This document shows positions 43,633 through 54,305 of a stretch of DNA of 64,000 nt, one piece after another. Both the position numbers and the translations under genes were made by a program. Under the pieces are notes generated by a model. It saw only the letters and a program-made list of their open reading frames with translations. It was not told the DNA's origin and did no database searches. Positions within the stretch are counted from its first letter, which is position 1; every line of letters begins with the position of its first letter. This stretch comes from Tetraselmis striata (taxonomy: Eukaryota; Chlorophyta; Chlorodendrophyceae; Chlorodendrales; Chlorodendraceae): positions 5,001 to 69,000 of the forward strand of contig VCJN01001126.1 of assembly GCA_006384855.1 (NCBI GenBank). Reading direction: 5' to 3'.

Positions 43633-46310
43633 TTACTTCTGCTTCTTGTGCTTGTCGGCCCGCTCTGCCATCACGCTCTTGCGCTTGGATGCCTTTGCAG
43701 CCATCTCCTTCTTCACCTTGTCCGCCTTCTCCTTTGGCATGTGGGGTTGGGAACGCTTAGGGGGGCCATGCATGTCTCGGTGATGGGCCATTAGCGTGCT
43801 GCGCTTTAGCACTTGGCCTGTCCTGGATAGCGTCATCTTGCCACTCCTCAACATGCGCTGCGGCTGATGGTTGCTCCCTTGACGGAAGCCATGCTTGATC
43901 TCCCGATTGCTGTGCTCCATGCATTGTGCGCTGTAGTGGTCGATACAGCCGTGCCGCTCCATCCACATCGGAAAGTGCCATGCCACGTGGTGCATGTACG
44001 GCGTGATGTCCTCTGCTGTGGCAATGTCTAGGAAGGCGGCAAAGAAGAGCTCCACGGCGTCCCGCAGTGCCCGTGCTGCCCGCCTGCGGGCCTCTAGGTC
44101 ATCACCTGGGTCCACCTTCCATGCTGTTGTCATGGCAATGTAGCAGTCCCACACCTTCTTCAAATTGGGCCTGATGGGATCGGAGCGGGAGATGATGGCG
44201 TCGAGCACCACCTCATGGCCATCCACCATCTTCTTCACCTCCGGACCACTCAACGCAGGTAGGTCGGCCTTGGTGATTGCCTTACCCTTTCCAGTCTTCA
44301 CCTTCACCTCCCGCCCCGGAAGTCCGATAAGCTGCATGGCATCCATTATAGCTTCCGCTTCCTCCTTGGTCTTGCACCGCTTGTGGACAGTATGCCACAC
44401 CACATGCGGGCAGATTTGGATGCCCGCGTGCATGGTGTCACCGATCATGTCCTCCGGCTCTATCATCATGAAGCCAGGTGGGCACATGTGGCGCTGGCCG
44501 AAGTGGGCATGCTGATAATTCTGCCTCGCCGCCGGAGTGTCGGCGGGGGGTAAGTCACCATGGAAGTGCACAGTCTCACCGCATCCTGGGCACGGGTAGG
44601 GCTCCGTCAGTCCGTACTCCTGTCCCATTGCATGCGCTAGCATGGCTGCATACTGCGCGCTCTTGATCATCGGCATGCTCATGCCCTTCCGCTCGTAGTC
44701 ACTCTGCGTGAGGTGCATGTAGTGCTTAGGCATGTCACACACGAAGCAGAAAAATGTAGAAGCTGCTCCAGCATGCCCGTAGATCCCCGATTGCCACGCC
44801 ATGTCGCCTCCCAGCACCATCTTGAAGGTGTAGATCTCGTCATGCAGCTTCATCCCTGAACCGTCGCAGAGCTCCATGAGTTGATCCTTGATAGCCTCCA
44901 TCTGTGTGATGAACTGCTCGTACTTGTCTTGCCCCTCGTACAGCATGATCTTCACAGCATTGTGAATGCTGTCCACACCCCATCCTTCCATCACATAACC
45001 TTCTTCGTCCACCCTTCTCAGCAATGGCTTCAAGATGGCAAGCACAGCCCCTTGATGGCCGAGCTTGAAGGCTGTACTGCCATCAGCTGTAGGCACAAAC
45101 AATTTCATCAGTGATGGCATGTCATATTATGAAAACAATTCACATCATTCGTAACACTGACGATGGCAGCTCACCGCAAAACTGGATCACGATCTCTCTG
45201 CTCTCGGGCAACTGATCTTTCGGGAACTGGGCCAGCCGAGTGCGCAACGCCTGCATCACGTCGATGATGGCTCGCTTGCCGTCCTCGGAAATTTCCAAGC
45301 CCGGCTAGCTTTGCCACTCGGTCCTCCCAGTCCCAGACCTCGTTCTTGCTTGGCAACAGACACATTTTTGGTGTGCCATAGGGCAGCAGCAACACCTCAT
45401 GCTCGCCCTTATCCTCGACCCAACGCTTAGACAAGGCATGGATGAGGTATTGGTAGCGGCGCCACGTGAGCTTGGAGGTTACACGGATGTACGACGCGCG
45501 CGCCACGGTCCAGTGCTCGCGGATCGCGGCGACGACATGCTGCTCCACAGTGCTATACAACCCGCGCTGCTGGCAAACGGCATCAAGAATTTCGGGACAC
45601 TCATTACAGAAACAGTCGACGAGTTGCACGACTGTGTCCCCTTTCACGCCCCCCTCGTAGCGCGCCTCAAGATAGTCGGTTAGCCTCTTGACCTCGCGGC
45701 GTTTGAAGCCGCGATACGCCTCGGCCTCGCTCACTGGTGGGGCTGAGATCCGCTTCAAGTCTTGGCGCAAGGTTCCGAAAGCCCGGCGCAACTTCCGCTC
45801 CCTCATGGCTTTCATAACACACGACCGAGACCTGGCCGAACCCGATTGGCTTGCCTCGAGCTTTGCTTTAGCCCGCCGCGTGGCGGCTTTCGCCGAGTCG
45901 CGCTGCGTGATGACCTTAGCGAGCTTCGCTGTATATTTGGCCTCCGCTGCGATCGCCTCGGCACGGAGTTGCTTCACCACCGTTTCCTTGGCTCGCGACC
46001 GCGAGCGCTCCGCCTCAAGTTGTCCTTGTAAGTCAGCTACTTTCTTTGCCAACGTCCCCGAGCGCTTTGTAAGCTGCTGAACTTGTGCTCGGAGTGAGGG
46101 CACGTCTGCGCCTGCTCGGCGCGGACGAGCAGCAGTAGCTGCCGCTTGCGCTGCGGCATCTCCCGCGGCTTGCTGCTCGGCCCGAGCCTGCCGCTCCACC
46201 ACCCGCCTGCGAGCTGTGAAACAGCCGCCCCTTGACCGCGCTGACCAAGACTCTGATCCATGGCTTCCAGCCGCGGGCTGCGGTGGTTCAGGTGGGTCAA
46301 CGTCGGGCAT
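43633..46310 (-). CDS. Transposase-like protein, unassigned family, two exons
   Basis: Exon 1 is 46310-45175 and exon 2 is 45086-43633. Donor TGCG|GTGAGC and acceptor CCTACAG|CTG join in matching phase, giving about 862 residues. The start is the ATG at 46310 (MPDVDPPEPPQPAA). Residues 60-170 are a coiled coil (QVQQLTKRSGTLAKKVADL). One extra G in a GGG near 45305 shifts exon 1; skipping it joins KLAGL to EISEDGKRAIIDV. After the splice come IVIQFCADGSTAF (possible first catalytic Asp), VLGGDMAWQSG, FFCFVCDM (C-x2-C), CPGCGETVHFHG (C-x2-C), and near the C-terminus YMHHVAWHFPMWMERHGCIDHYSAQCMEHSN, like the last catalytic block of DDE/KDZ-type transposases. The tail is Lys-rich. Assignment to a superfamily is open. 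Confidence 0.65.
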
Positions 46311-47569
46311 GGTGCTGCTGGCAACGATAATGATAATGTGGCATGCCGCCGCGCATGCTCGTGCGTGAGCCATCAGCCACCCAGCAGCACCACCACTGCA
46401 CGTGTAGGATCCCGTGCGAGTACTGCTCATACGCCCACCACCCGCCCGGCTCCACCGCCCGAGCGCACCCGTACATGTCATGTACGAGGCCTTGGGGGTT
46501 TTGGGTAAAACCCTGGGCCCATAGGCTGATGCACACCAGGGAAAGCTGGTGGCGCGTTACAAAGCGTACACAAAAAAACCCGATTTTCGTGTAACAGGAA
46601 CGCCGTGTACCAGTAGTAGCTAGTCGCCAAATTACCGGCAAAATTAATTAATATGGGTCGAAAGATAGAAGACGCTACAGGATAGCGTAAGGCGTAAGGC
46701 AGCGACTACTGCGATGTGATTGGCTGAGAATTTTACCCTCTCCGCTATATCAATCACCGAATATGCCCATAGAGCTACCTGAGAGGACAGAAGACGCTCC
46801 TGCGACTCGCTGTCACGCGTCACGCGGGCCGGCGGTTCCACGCTGCCGCGCCCCGAACAGTAGCGGCATTGCGAGCCGTATCCGCCCCCGATTGGCCACT
46901 GCCCACTGTCACCTGACCCACCCACACCGCCGCTACCCGCTACCCGCTGATACAGTGTAGTCGCTATGTCCCCTCGTGGCATAGGGGCTGGCCGTTCCGC
47001 TCGCGCTTAGCGGCACCAGCGGCGGTCGGCCGAGCAGGGTGCCCGCGCCTCCGGTGCCCTACACGATTATCCGCGCCGCCTGTCCTCTCAGTTCACCGCC
47101 GCCTTGACGCAGCACACGACCCGACAAAGCCGGGAAGCGCGGCGGGGGGACTACTGGTGGGGTCATGCTTCCCGATCCTTTGGCGGCGATGGCGGCGGTG
47201 GCTGTGGATCTTTCGCATTTTGCGACGATAGGCCTCGCCGCGGGGTCATACAGGCGTAACGCTAAACGTATTTTTCCTTTTGGGGAGGGGGGGTGGGGGG
47301 GGGGGCGGGGGGGGGGCGGTCATTTCGAATTTTCCCCCAAAAAGCATCCTTTACGGTTTGTGACGAGTATTAATCCGGAATACTCGTCACGCCGGGAAGT
47401 GTCGCTGCGGTAACGCGTTAATCGACGTGGCACGTTCTGGTGCGAGAATTTAGCGTTACGCGTTACGCAAGCGTCTTCTATTTTTCGACACTTAGGTTTT
47501 AATTAATTTTACTATTAATTAATACCCCTCAAAATCCCCGGTTGATGCATTAGTCCTGCATTAGTGTGA
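46311..47569. other. Non-coding stretch with hairpins and a G-rich tract
   Basis: GGGTTTTGGGTAAAACCC (46495-46516) is a small hairpin. The G-rich tract is at 47284-47319. A perfect 12-base-stem hairpin is at 47360-47390. TAATTAATTTTACTATTAATTAA lies near 47500-47522. No gene. Confidence 0.6.
47360..47390. repeat. Hairpin: 12-base perfect stem, 7-base loop
   Basis: GTGACGAGTATT and its complement. No U-tract follows, so not a terminator-like structure. Confidence 0.8.
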
Positions 47570-48087
47570 TTACATGAGCCAGCTGCAAAATTCAAGAAAT
47601 CCAAACAGAAATCCAGAAGAGAATCCAGCTACGGGCCATCAGAGGCGGGAACCGGAATGACAGCCACCGACCAGGCATCGCCACCAGCCAGCCGCCGCTC
47701 CACGCAGTAGGGACGCTCTCCCCAGCACACAATCCCGGGCCACTTCAATAGCACTAGGCCGAATGTATTGTGAAAGCGCCGACAAGAAAGGAGCTTCGAA
47801 GTAGAGGTCTCGCAGCAAGGAGCGGAAGTGGGGGGGTCCAACCCAGAATGGGGCGCCACGGGCGTGCAACAGACGCATGCCACCCAACGCCCAATCGGCC
47901 GCCAGCTCGGTCGCGTCCCCTTCCGCCAAACGTAGAACGCCTTCCCCAGCACAACATCCCGGGCCACTCCAATGGCGGCGCTAGGCCGAATGTGATGTGG
48001 AGGAGCCGACAGGACATGAAGGGAGAAAGTGCTCAACGAGTAGGGAATGGAGAGCCGACCGGGCCAGAAACGACGTAAGACGCCGGT
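47570..48087 (-). mobile_element. Repeat family R, copy 5
   Basis: Reverse orientation. It starts TTACATGAGCCAGCTGCAAAATTC and ends at ACGTAAGACGCCGGTG (48070-48087), directly against the methyltransferase-like frame. The homopolymer is only 7 G here (47831-47837). Confidence 0.8.
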
Positions 48088-49171
48088 GACCAGGCACTTC
48101 CCCATGCCATGGCCACCATCTCCGAGCGCGACATGCAATTCAAGGTGTTCTATTGGAGTAAGAATCGCGGGATCTGCGCCGGTGACCGTTTCACATCCGA
48201 CGGTGAGATCTTCTTGATATTTTGGCCACCCGGCCACCAACTGGACATATCCAAGGATCCCACTGAGCCCGAGCGGTACACTACCAACCCGTATTGCGCC
48301 CACAGACCATCCTCCAACATGTTCCGGCTGGAGTCAACCGATGTGAGCAAGCCCACCAACAGCGCGCAAAAACCAATTGCGCTCATTCGGAGGATCCTGG
48401 ACTTTGCCACGGAACCGGGAAGTCTCATTTTGGATGTGACTTGCGGCACAGGCACTACAGCGGTAAGTGATCCGTGGCCCCGGCATCAATGTCTATATTA
48501 CAAGTAATACAACCAAAAGTGAACAACCAAAATTTATATTTTCTGTCATCAAAATAGTGTGGCCGTCCGGTGACTTTGTGCATGTGATTTTTCGCAGCTT
48601 GCTTCCATCGTCAGAATGCAAGACCTGGCTATTAGCCGCAAAGGCCCGCATTCAAACCCCCAACTCCGTCATCTTGGTGGAGAAAGACGACACCCAGCAC
48701 GAAGGCGCCGTGACGAGGATCAAAGAGTGGTTGGCTCTGAGCAAAGATGAAGCCGACGCGCTGGAGGATCGCAAACTCGGAACTTTTCCGAGGAAAGCTG
48801 CCGGTGATGCTGAGGATGGCGAGGAGGAGGAGGAGGCTGAAGAGCCTCTGGCGCAAGAACTATGTTCGTTGGCACATGTGGGCAAGAGTATTGCTGCAAG
48901 CCAAGATGATGGCCACGCCACTAAGGAGAACGAGCAAGCCGAGGCCAGTGAGGATGTCGCCAATCCCGTTGGCGAGGATGATGATGATGAGGAGGAGGAG
49001 GAGGAGGAGGAGGAGGAGGAGGATGAATATGATGATGACGAGGAGGAAACCAAGGAGGAGGAGGAGGAGGAGGGTGGCCACTCCTCCTCCGAGGCGGCGG
49101 ATTCGGAGTGTGATGATGATGTCGATGATGATGCTTCCAGCGATGATGATGATGATGCGCTGGGTGACTAA
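48088..49171 (+). pseudogene. DNA methyltransferase-like gene, 5' end cut by repeat R
   Basis: Exon A runs from the R boundary (first ATG 48109) to 48462 with donor GCG|GTAAGT. Exon B is about 48623-49171; the acceptor is AAG|ACC or a nearby AG. Exon A ends QKPIALIRRILDFATEPGSLILDVTCGTGTTA, the arrangement of N4/N6-type DNA methylases (conserved E/QKP, then motif I DPFxGSGTT, here DVTCGTGTT). Exon B continues LAAKARIQTPNSVILVEKDDTQ...RIKEWL, as in the family. In this class the catalytic DPPY-type motif IV lies upstream of motif I. None is present, and family R sequence sits where it should be. The last 110 residues are almost only Asp/Glu. TGTAA follows at about 49262. A truncated, probably inactive gene, or one with an upstream exon beyond the R copy. 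Confidence 0.6.
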
Positions 49172-49539
49172 GCCCCTTCCTGCCGCAAGCGGCCTCATGT
49201 GTGCGCGTAGGCACTTGGGCGGCCGCGCCTACTTTCCAATTGAGAGCCGGCCATGAATACATGTGTAACAATGTGTCACCGCAATTGGTTTCGGAGCAAT
49301 CATATGCATATTATTCATGTCCTCACTTCATGCCTTTCGGCTGCATGACAAACATGATGGTTTCGGAGCTTGTCTATGTTATGGAACTTTACTCTTGCAT
49401 TGCTTTTATTATCATCCATGTTTTGCTGCATTCCCCATGTTTTGCTGGTCCCCTGAAAACAAGGGTTTTGAGGCCAACATTGCTTAACACCGCAACCATG
49501 AAACTTTTGACGAACCTAACATTTATTTTGAACCAATGT
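49172..49539. other. 3' flank of the methyltransferase-like gene
   Basis: TGTAA at about 49262-49266. Otherwise nothing recognised. Confidence 0.5.
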
Positions 49540-51960
49540 TGGCCCCATGGTGGCAGCCGTATCAAACGAGGCGATGCGCCCCAACAGTGCGGCGTGGGCC
49601 TCCCGGCGCCGCCCCAACGCACCGGCCATCCATCCGGGGTAATGGCTAATAGGAACACCCAAGTACACGGCGCCATCCTAGACAAGGTCAACGGCCAGGA
49701 TACGAAACCCTCCAAGGGCCAACTTCGCCCGCATTGTCCGCAACTCGGCCTCGCTGTCACCGGGATGACGAACGTACCGCGTCGAGCTGTCATGTACCAC
49801 CAGTCCGACTTGAAACATAGGGAGAGTGAGCAGCGGCAGTCGGTAGCCGCGCAGCAATCATCCGCGAAACTGGCAGAAAGTAGCGCTATCAGCGGCGGTA
49901 CGAGCCACAACCGCTTGCACCGGGCCCGCGATAGCGAGGCAGAAATATAGCGGGGCCAATAAATCACCGTGGCGCACACCCGTACGATGATGGAGGGTGG
50001 CGCGCAAAGTACCGGGATCATCCGGCGCGTAGTAGTACATGTCGCTAGGGCGGTCGTACAACTCCGGAAAAAAGGGATAATGACATGTACACGCGGGCGC
50101 TGAAGCAAGCCGTAAAGTATTGCAGCCCGGGATACCTCATTGAAAGCATTCCGAATATCCAGTAGTAGACTTTTCCCACCAGTACCACGCCCGCCAAAAA
50201 GCTGCATCGCCACCCGCATGCTCATATACGCCGTCTCACAGCCAGCTCCTGACTGAAAGTTGCGTTGCACCGGGCCCATGGCCGCCCGCGCATCCGCACC
50301 CACCTGCACCAGAGCGTGGGCGGAGGCCACGCGCACCAGCACGGAGCCGACGCCGAGCGGACGTACTCGCAGCGGCTCGCCGCTCTTCGCCCGCTCCTCA
50401 TCGCGAGCGGCGGGGTCGTCTTGTGGGGCGCAAAAACGGTGCCACTCGCCAAGAAAGCCGCAGTGCGCGAGTGGCACTGCCCCGCCAGGCATCGGTTCGC
50501 CCACATGCGCCACGAAGGTACATCTAGGTCCTTGATGTGCTCCATACGCCACCACTCCACATGCCCAGCGAAAAGGCGGGGAGCACGGCGCAGAACCAGC
50601 CTCTGGTCCTCCCCCCACCGCCGAACCTCATCCGCATTGCCACCGCCCATGGCGGCGGCACCCGCCACGGGTCCGGCGGTTCCTAGGGGGGGGGGGGGGG
50701 GGGGGGAGGGGGGGGGGGGGGGGGGGAGGGGTCGGTGGGAGCAGGAGGCGGATGGAGGGCTTCCAGGAGAGGGAGCGCCGCAGCGGCGTCGGACACCATT
50801 ATACCAAGGTCGGCGGTATCCAACGCTTGGTGAGCGCGGCGCGGCTCCTGCACATCGCTGAGTTTCGCCGCCCGGCGGTGCGCATCTACCACCGACGGCG
50901 GCACCCCATCCGCCGCAGCATCGGCGCCCCCCTCCGCAGCCTCTTCAGTAGCCGCCCGCGCCCTCGTAGACCACCGGCGCTTCCGCCGGCGGGCACTTCG
51001 AGACGTGCCCGCCGGCAACTCCCCCGCCCCCATCTGGGAATTGTGTAACTCGCTGCCATCCCGAGACTCGCGCCACAATTGCTGCATCCCGCACACCGAG
51101 AAGCCGGCGCGCACAACATCCCCCGCCTCCCACACCCGCACTACTCGCCGCTCCACCAAGTTTCGCACAACTGCGGGGCTGTTGGACGGGTAGGGTCGCA
51201 GTGCAGCTCCGCAAACACGTAGACAGCGCCTTGGGCCATGTACGACCGGTCGTTGGCAGGAGGGAAGCGGTCAGCATAGTCCAGCGTACGGTCTAGCAAG
51301 GGGAAGAGGCTAGACCGAGCCGCGGGATAGACGCCGACAGCCGTACCCCGCGGTGGCGTACTGGGCATCATGCGGTAGACGTCGCGGTTAGCGCACCACC
51401 GAGCGGTGCCCGCGAGGGTGGCATCGTGGGCGGCTGAGGCAGCAACCGGCGAGTGCTGGCGCTGCAGCGCCCGCACGCCAGCTGCCGACGCCGGGAGAGC
51501 CACACCGGGGGGCGGAGCCGTGGGAGGCGGGGGGGGGGAAGGGGGGGGGGGGGGGGGCTGCAAAACTCGCAAGTGGCGGCACGGGCCGTCGCTCGCGCGC
51601 CAAGGAACACGCGGTGGCCCGAGCGCGGGCAGCCGGCTCGGGGGGCGCACCGCAGATACACAAAGGGGTCGAAAGTCGCAGCGTACTCGAGGTGCATGGC
51701 AGCTACCGCCGGAACGTTGGACTCCATCATGTGGTCCATGTGCGTGCACATGGGGGCGGGCCGCTGGTAGGTGCGTCCGCAGCCGCCATCGCAACACCGG
51801 AACTGCCAGTCAACGCCCCCGCCAGACGTCTCCCGCGCCATCGCAGCGCCGCGCGCCCACCACCACCGCCCCCGCCAGAACCGCGACCCACACGGCAGAC
51901 GCCCTAGCAGAGGGGCCTGGGGGATGGGGGGGGGGGGGCGCGGAGGACGCCCCAAGGTGC
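49540..51960 (-). mobile_element. LINE-1C: 3'-truncated LINE-1 copy with the N-terminal zinc fingers
   Basis: Reverse copy of the 5' part of LINE-1. The right end (51600-51800) adds sequence missing from LINE-1A: FRCCDGGCGRTYQRPAPMCTHMDHM and YLRCAPRAGC...CEFC, zinc-finger-like as at the N-terminus of R2/NeSL-type LINEs. It runs through the RT (LLLDIRNAFNEVSR) but stops at the equivalent of 58222 in LINE-1A, so the 3' half is missing. Many indels, and G/C runs at 50687-50726 and 51542-51557, break the frame. Confidence 0.75.
50687..50726 (+). repeat. Double poly-G tract inside LINE-1C
   Basis: Runs of about 19 and 18 G split by AG. LINE-1A at the same place (about 57025-57045) has only a 7-base C run, so the tract expanded after insertion or replaced sequence. 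Confidence 0.85.
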
Positions 51961-53026
51961 TGAACCCCCACCGGCCACGCCACAGCCAGCAGCCGGGGGT
52001 CGATGGGGGAAAAGTATATTAATCCTCACACAACGCAGTGGCGCGCAGGCGCGCACATGCATGCCGATGGAGCCGGGGGCCCCGGCCCCCTAGTCGCATT
52101 ACTATAGAGTAAGGACGGATCGCTTCTATAGTTATAATGAAGAAAAGGATGAGTCGCTACATCATATTATCGAATAATGCCCGAAAATGTGCATTGGCAT
52201 TATACAAGCCTTTTGGAGGCCGGGGCTCAAGGGCCTAAGAGGCAGACTCGCGAATTGGAACGAAGTGGGGGAGGATAAGCGTGGCTGTCGCGGCGCAACC
52301 CCATGGTCGTGGGTGGCTCGTTGACGGCCGGCAGCATGCCGGGCTGATGCGTCTGACGCAAGGCCGAGGGCGGCTTCTTTGGATTGAGTACAGCCATCGC
52401 CATGGAAGGTTGTGCGGAGAATTGTAGTGCCGCCCGTACTGGCCGGGTAGCACCAAAGTACGACTACAACAGCCCACAAAGTCTATGCATGTTTTGATGG
52501 GTATGGCTTGGGTTTGGTCGCCTCTAGTGGGTAAACCCACGCATAGTCTACGCCGTTGCAGCCATTGCGAGGATAACCATAAAAGAGCGTGCACATGGTG
52601 TGCTAGGGCCAATGCGACGGCACGCGTGGCGCGCGTGGCGCTTGTTATGCGGCACTACCAGTGTAACAAATGATGCACGCCCGGGCTGTGAACCGTTTGA
52701 GCGCACGGCACGCCGACATTTGGACATAAAGAACCTATTTTCTCCCAGGGTCGCCGAGATACATGTGTTGGCCACCTACCTCAGGCCGCGCGGGGCATGG
52801 TTTGGAGACTATGGTCAGCTAGCGAGCTGCATGCGACACGCGCAAACTGGCTGCTCGCCCTGCAAGAAGCAATAATATTGCAATCACGTTTTAATTCACA
52901 ATATTTCGCCATTTTATTGGATTGGGTTGTAAATTTGTGCGATGGAAATCCCGTGAATTGCGCTTTCAAACGCACTAATATTTTGCCCAATATGATAAAA
53001 CGCCGAAATGTTATGGCATGTCAAAG

Positions 53027-53058
<32 letters not shown>

Positions 53059-53212
53059 GCCTGTTCTAATATATATCCCAGCCAGCCCACTCAATGTGGG
53101 TGCGGTGGGGGCGCATGATGGGGGCATGTAATGTGCCCTTCCACGCAAGCTCTCAGACGCGAGGAGCTTGGATAGGTCTCCACGCCGCGCGGACCCCGTC
53201 ATCATTTTGTGT
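51961..53212. other. No recognised gene; poly-C at 53031-53058
   Basis: Short frames only. The 28-C run follows AAAGTTAA. Confidence 0.55.
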
Positions 53213-53483
53213 TGACACCAGTGCTGCTGCCATTGCTGCACACCATACAATGTAGCCAGGGTATGCGTATTAGTACTTAAGCAAATGTCTGAGTGGTACG
53301 AGCACCGCGCTACGCACGCGCCGCGGGCACCGCATCGCGCTAGCCCATGTAGGCGTTCGGCGCTCCGGGCCTGCCCACTTCTATGTAACCCGACACTCTC
53401 CCGGCTATGGGCTTCCGCCTCCCAACCCGACGACGTGCGACATGGACCAGCACGTCGGTTGCGGGGAGGTTGCGCATGACAGG
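53213..53483. repeat. Direct repeat P, copy 1
   Basis: About 270 bases from GACACCAGTGCTGCTGCCATTG to TTGCGCATGACA; about 90% like 54032-54305. Confidence 0.85.
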
Positions 53484-54031
53484 TTATTGCCCCTCCACAG
53501 CCTATTTCGGACACAAGTGAGAGTGGTCTTACGCTAGACCTCGTAGGAAGTCCGTCTGGGCGGGAAGCCCGGACGTAAAACCGAGACCACCCAAGCCAGA
53601 AAGGGGCCTCGACACTCGACATGTTGTTTGCGCACCTACACCTAAAGCGCACACCCGGACGCAAGCTACCATGACGCCAACGACCGCCATGTACGGGCTC
53701 CCTCGCCAGCTACCACGACGCCAGCGACTGCCGCGTACCGCAGTTCCGGCCCGAAGAGTTTCTCGGCTCGGCCGACTGGAAAATTCGGGCAACGCTCGTC
53801 GACTAGTATGAAGTCGTATGCGAAGCTTGGCACAGCAGCGCTAAGGGGAAGTGGCCATCCGCAACTTTCATCCGCTCGACAGCCGGCGCAGTCAGACTCC
53901 CTAGAGGACCTGCCCCGATCCACGCCGAGGTCAGGGCATGGCGGGCTGCCTCTCTAGGCTAGAGACTACTAGCGTTAGCAGCCGAAACCCCTGCTTGACG
54001 CACCCCCTTGCGACATTGGGAGGGGATGTCG
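53484..54031. other. Spacer between direct repeats P
   Basis: A GCAAGCTACCATGACGCCAACGA unit is partly repeated (53660 and 53708). No gene seen. Confidence 0.5.
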
Positions 54032-54305
54032 ACACCAGTGCTGCTGCCACTGCTGTACACCAGACAATGTTGCCAGGGTATGCGTATTAGTACTTGAGCA
54101 CATGTCTGAGTGGTACGAACACCGCGCTACGGGCGCGCCGCGGGCACCGCATCGCGCCAGCCCATGTAGGCGTTTGGCGCTCCGGGCCTGCTCACTTCTC
54201 TATCTGTAACCAGACACTCTCCACGCTGTGGGCTTCCGCCTCCCAACCCCGACATGCGACATGGACCAGCACGTCGGTTGCGGCCGGGGAGGTCGCGCAT
54301 GACAT
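54032..54305. repeat. Direct repeat P, copy 2
   Basis: Same orientation as copy 1, offset 819 bases. Confidence 0.85.

Noticed and set aside
47360-47390. Intrinsic transcription terminator
   Set aside because: No T-tract, no upstream gene on that strand, and eukaryotic context.
48652-49053. Ser-rich protein on the minus strand
   Set aside because: Antisense of the Asp/Glu-rich methyltransferase tail; an artefact of GAG/GAT repeats.
51141-51955. Independent zinc-finger gene
   Set aside because: The downstream text continues into LINE-1 homology, so it is the N-terminal part of LINE-1C.
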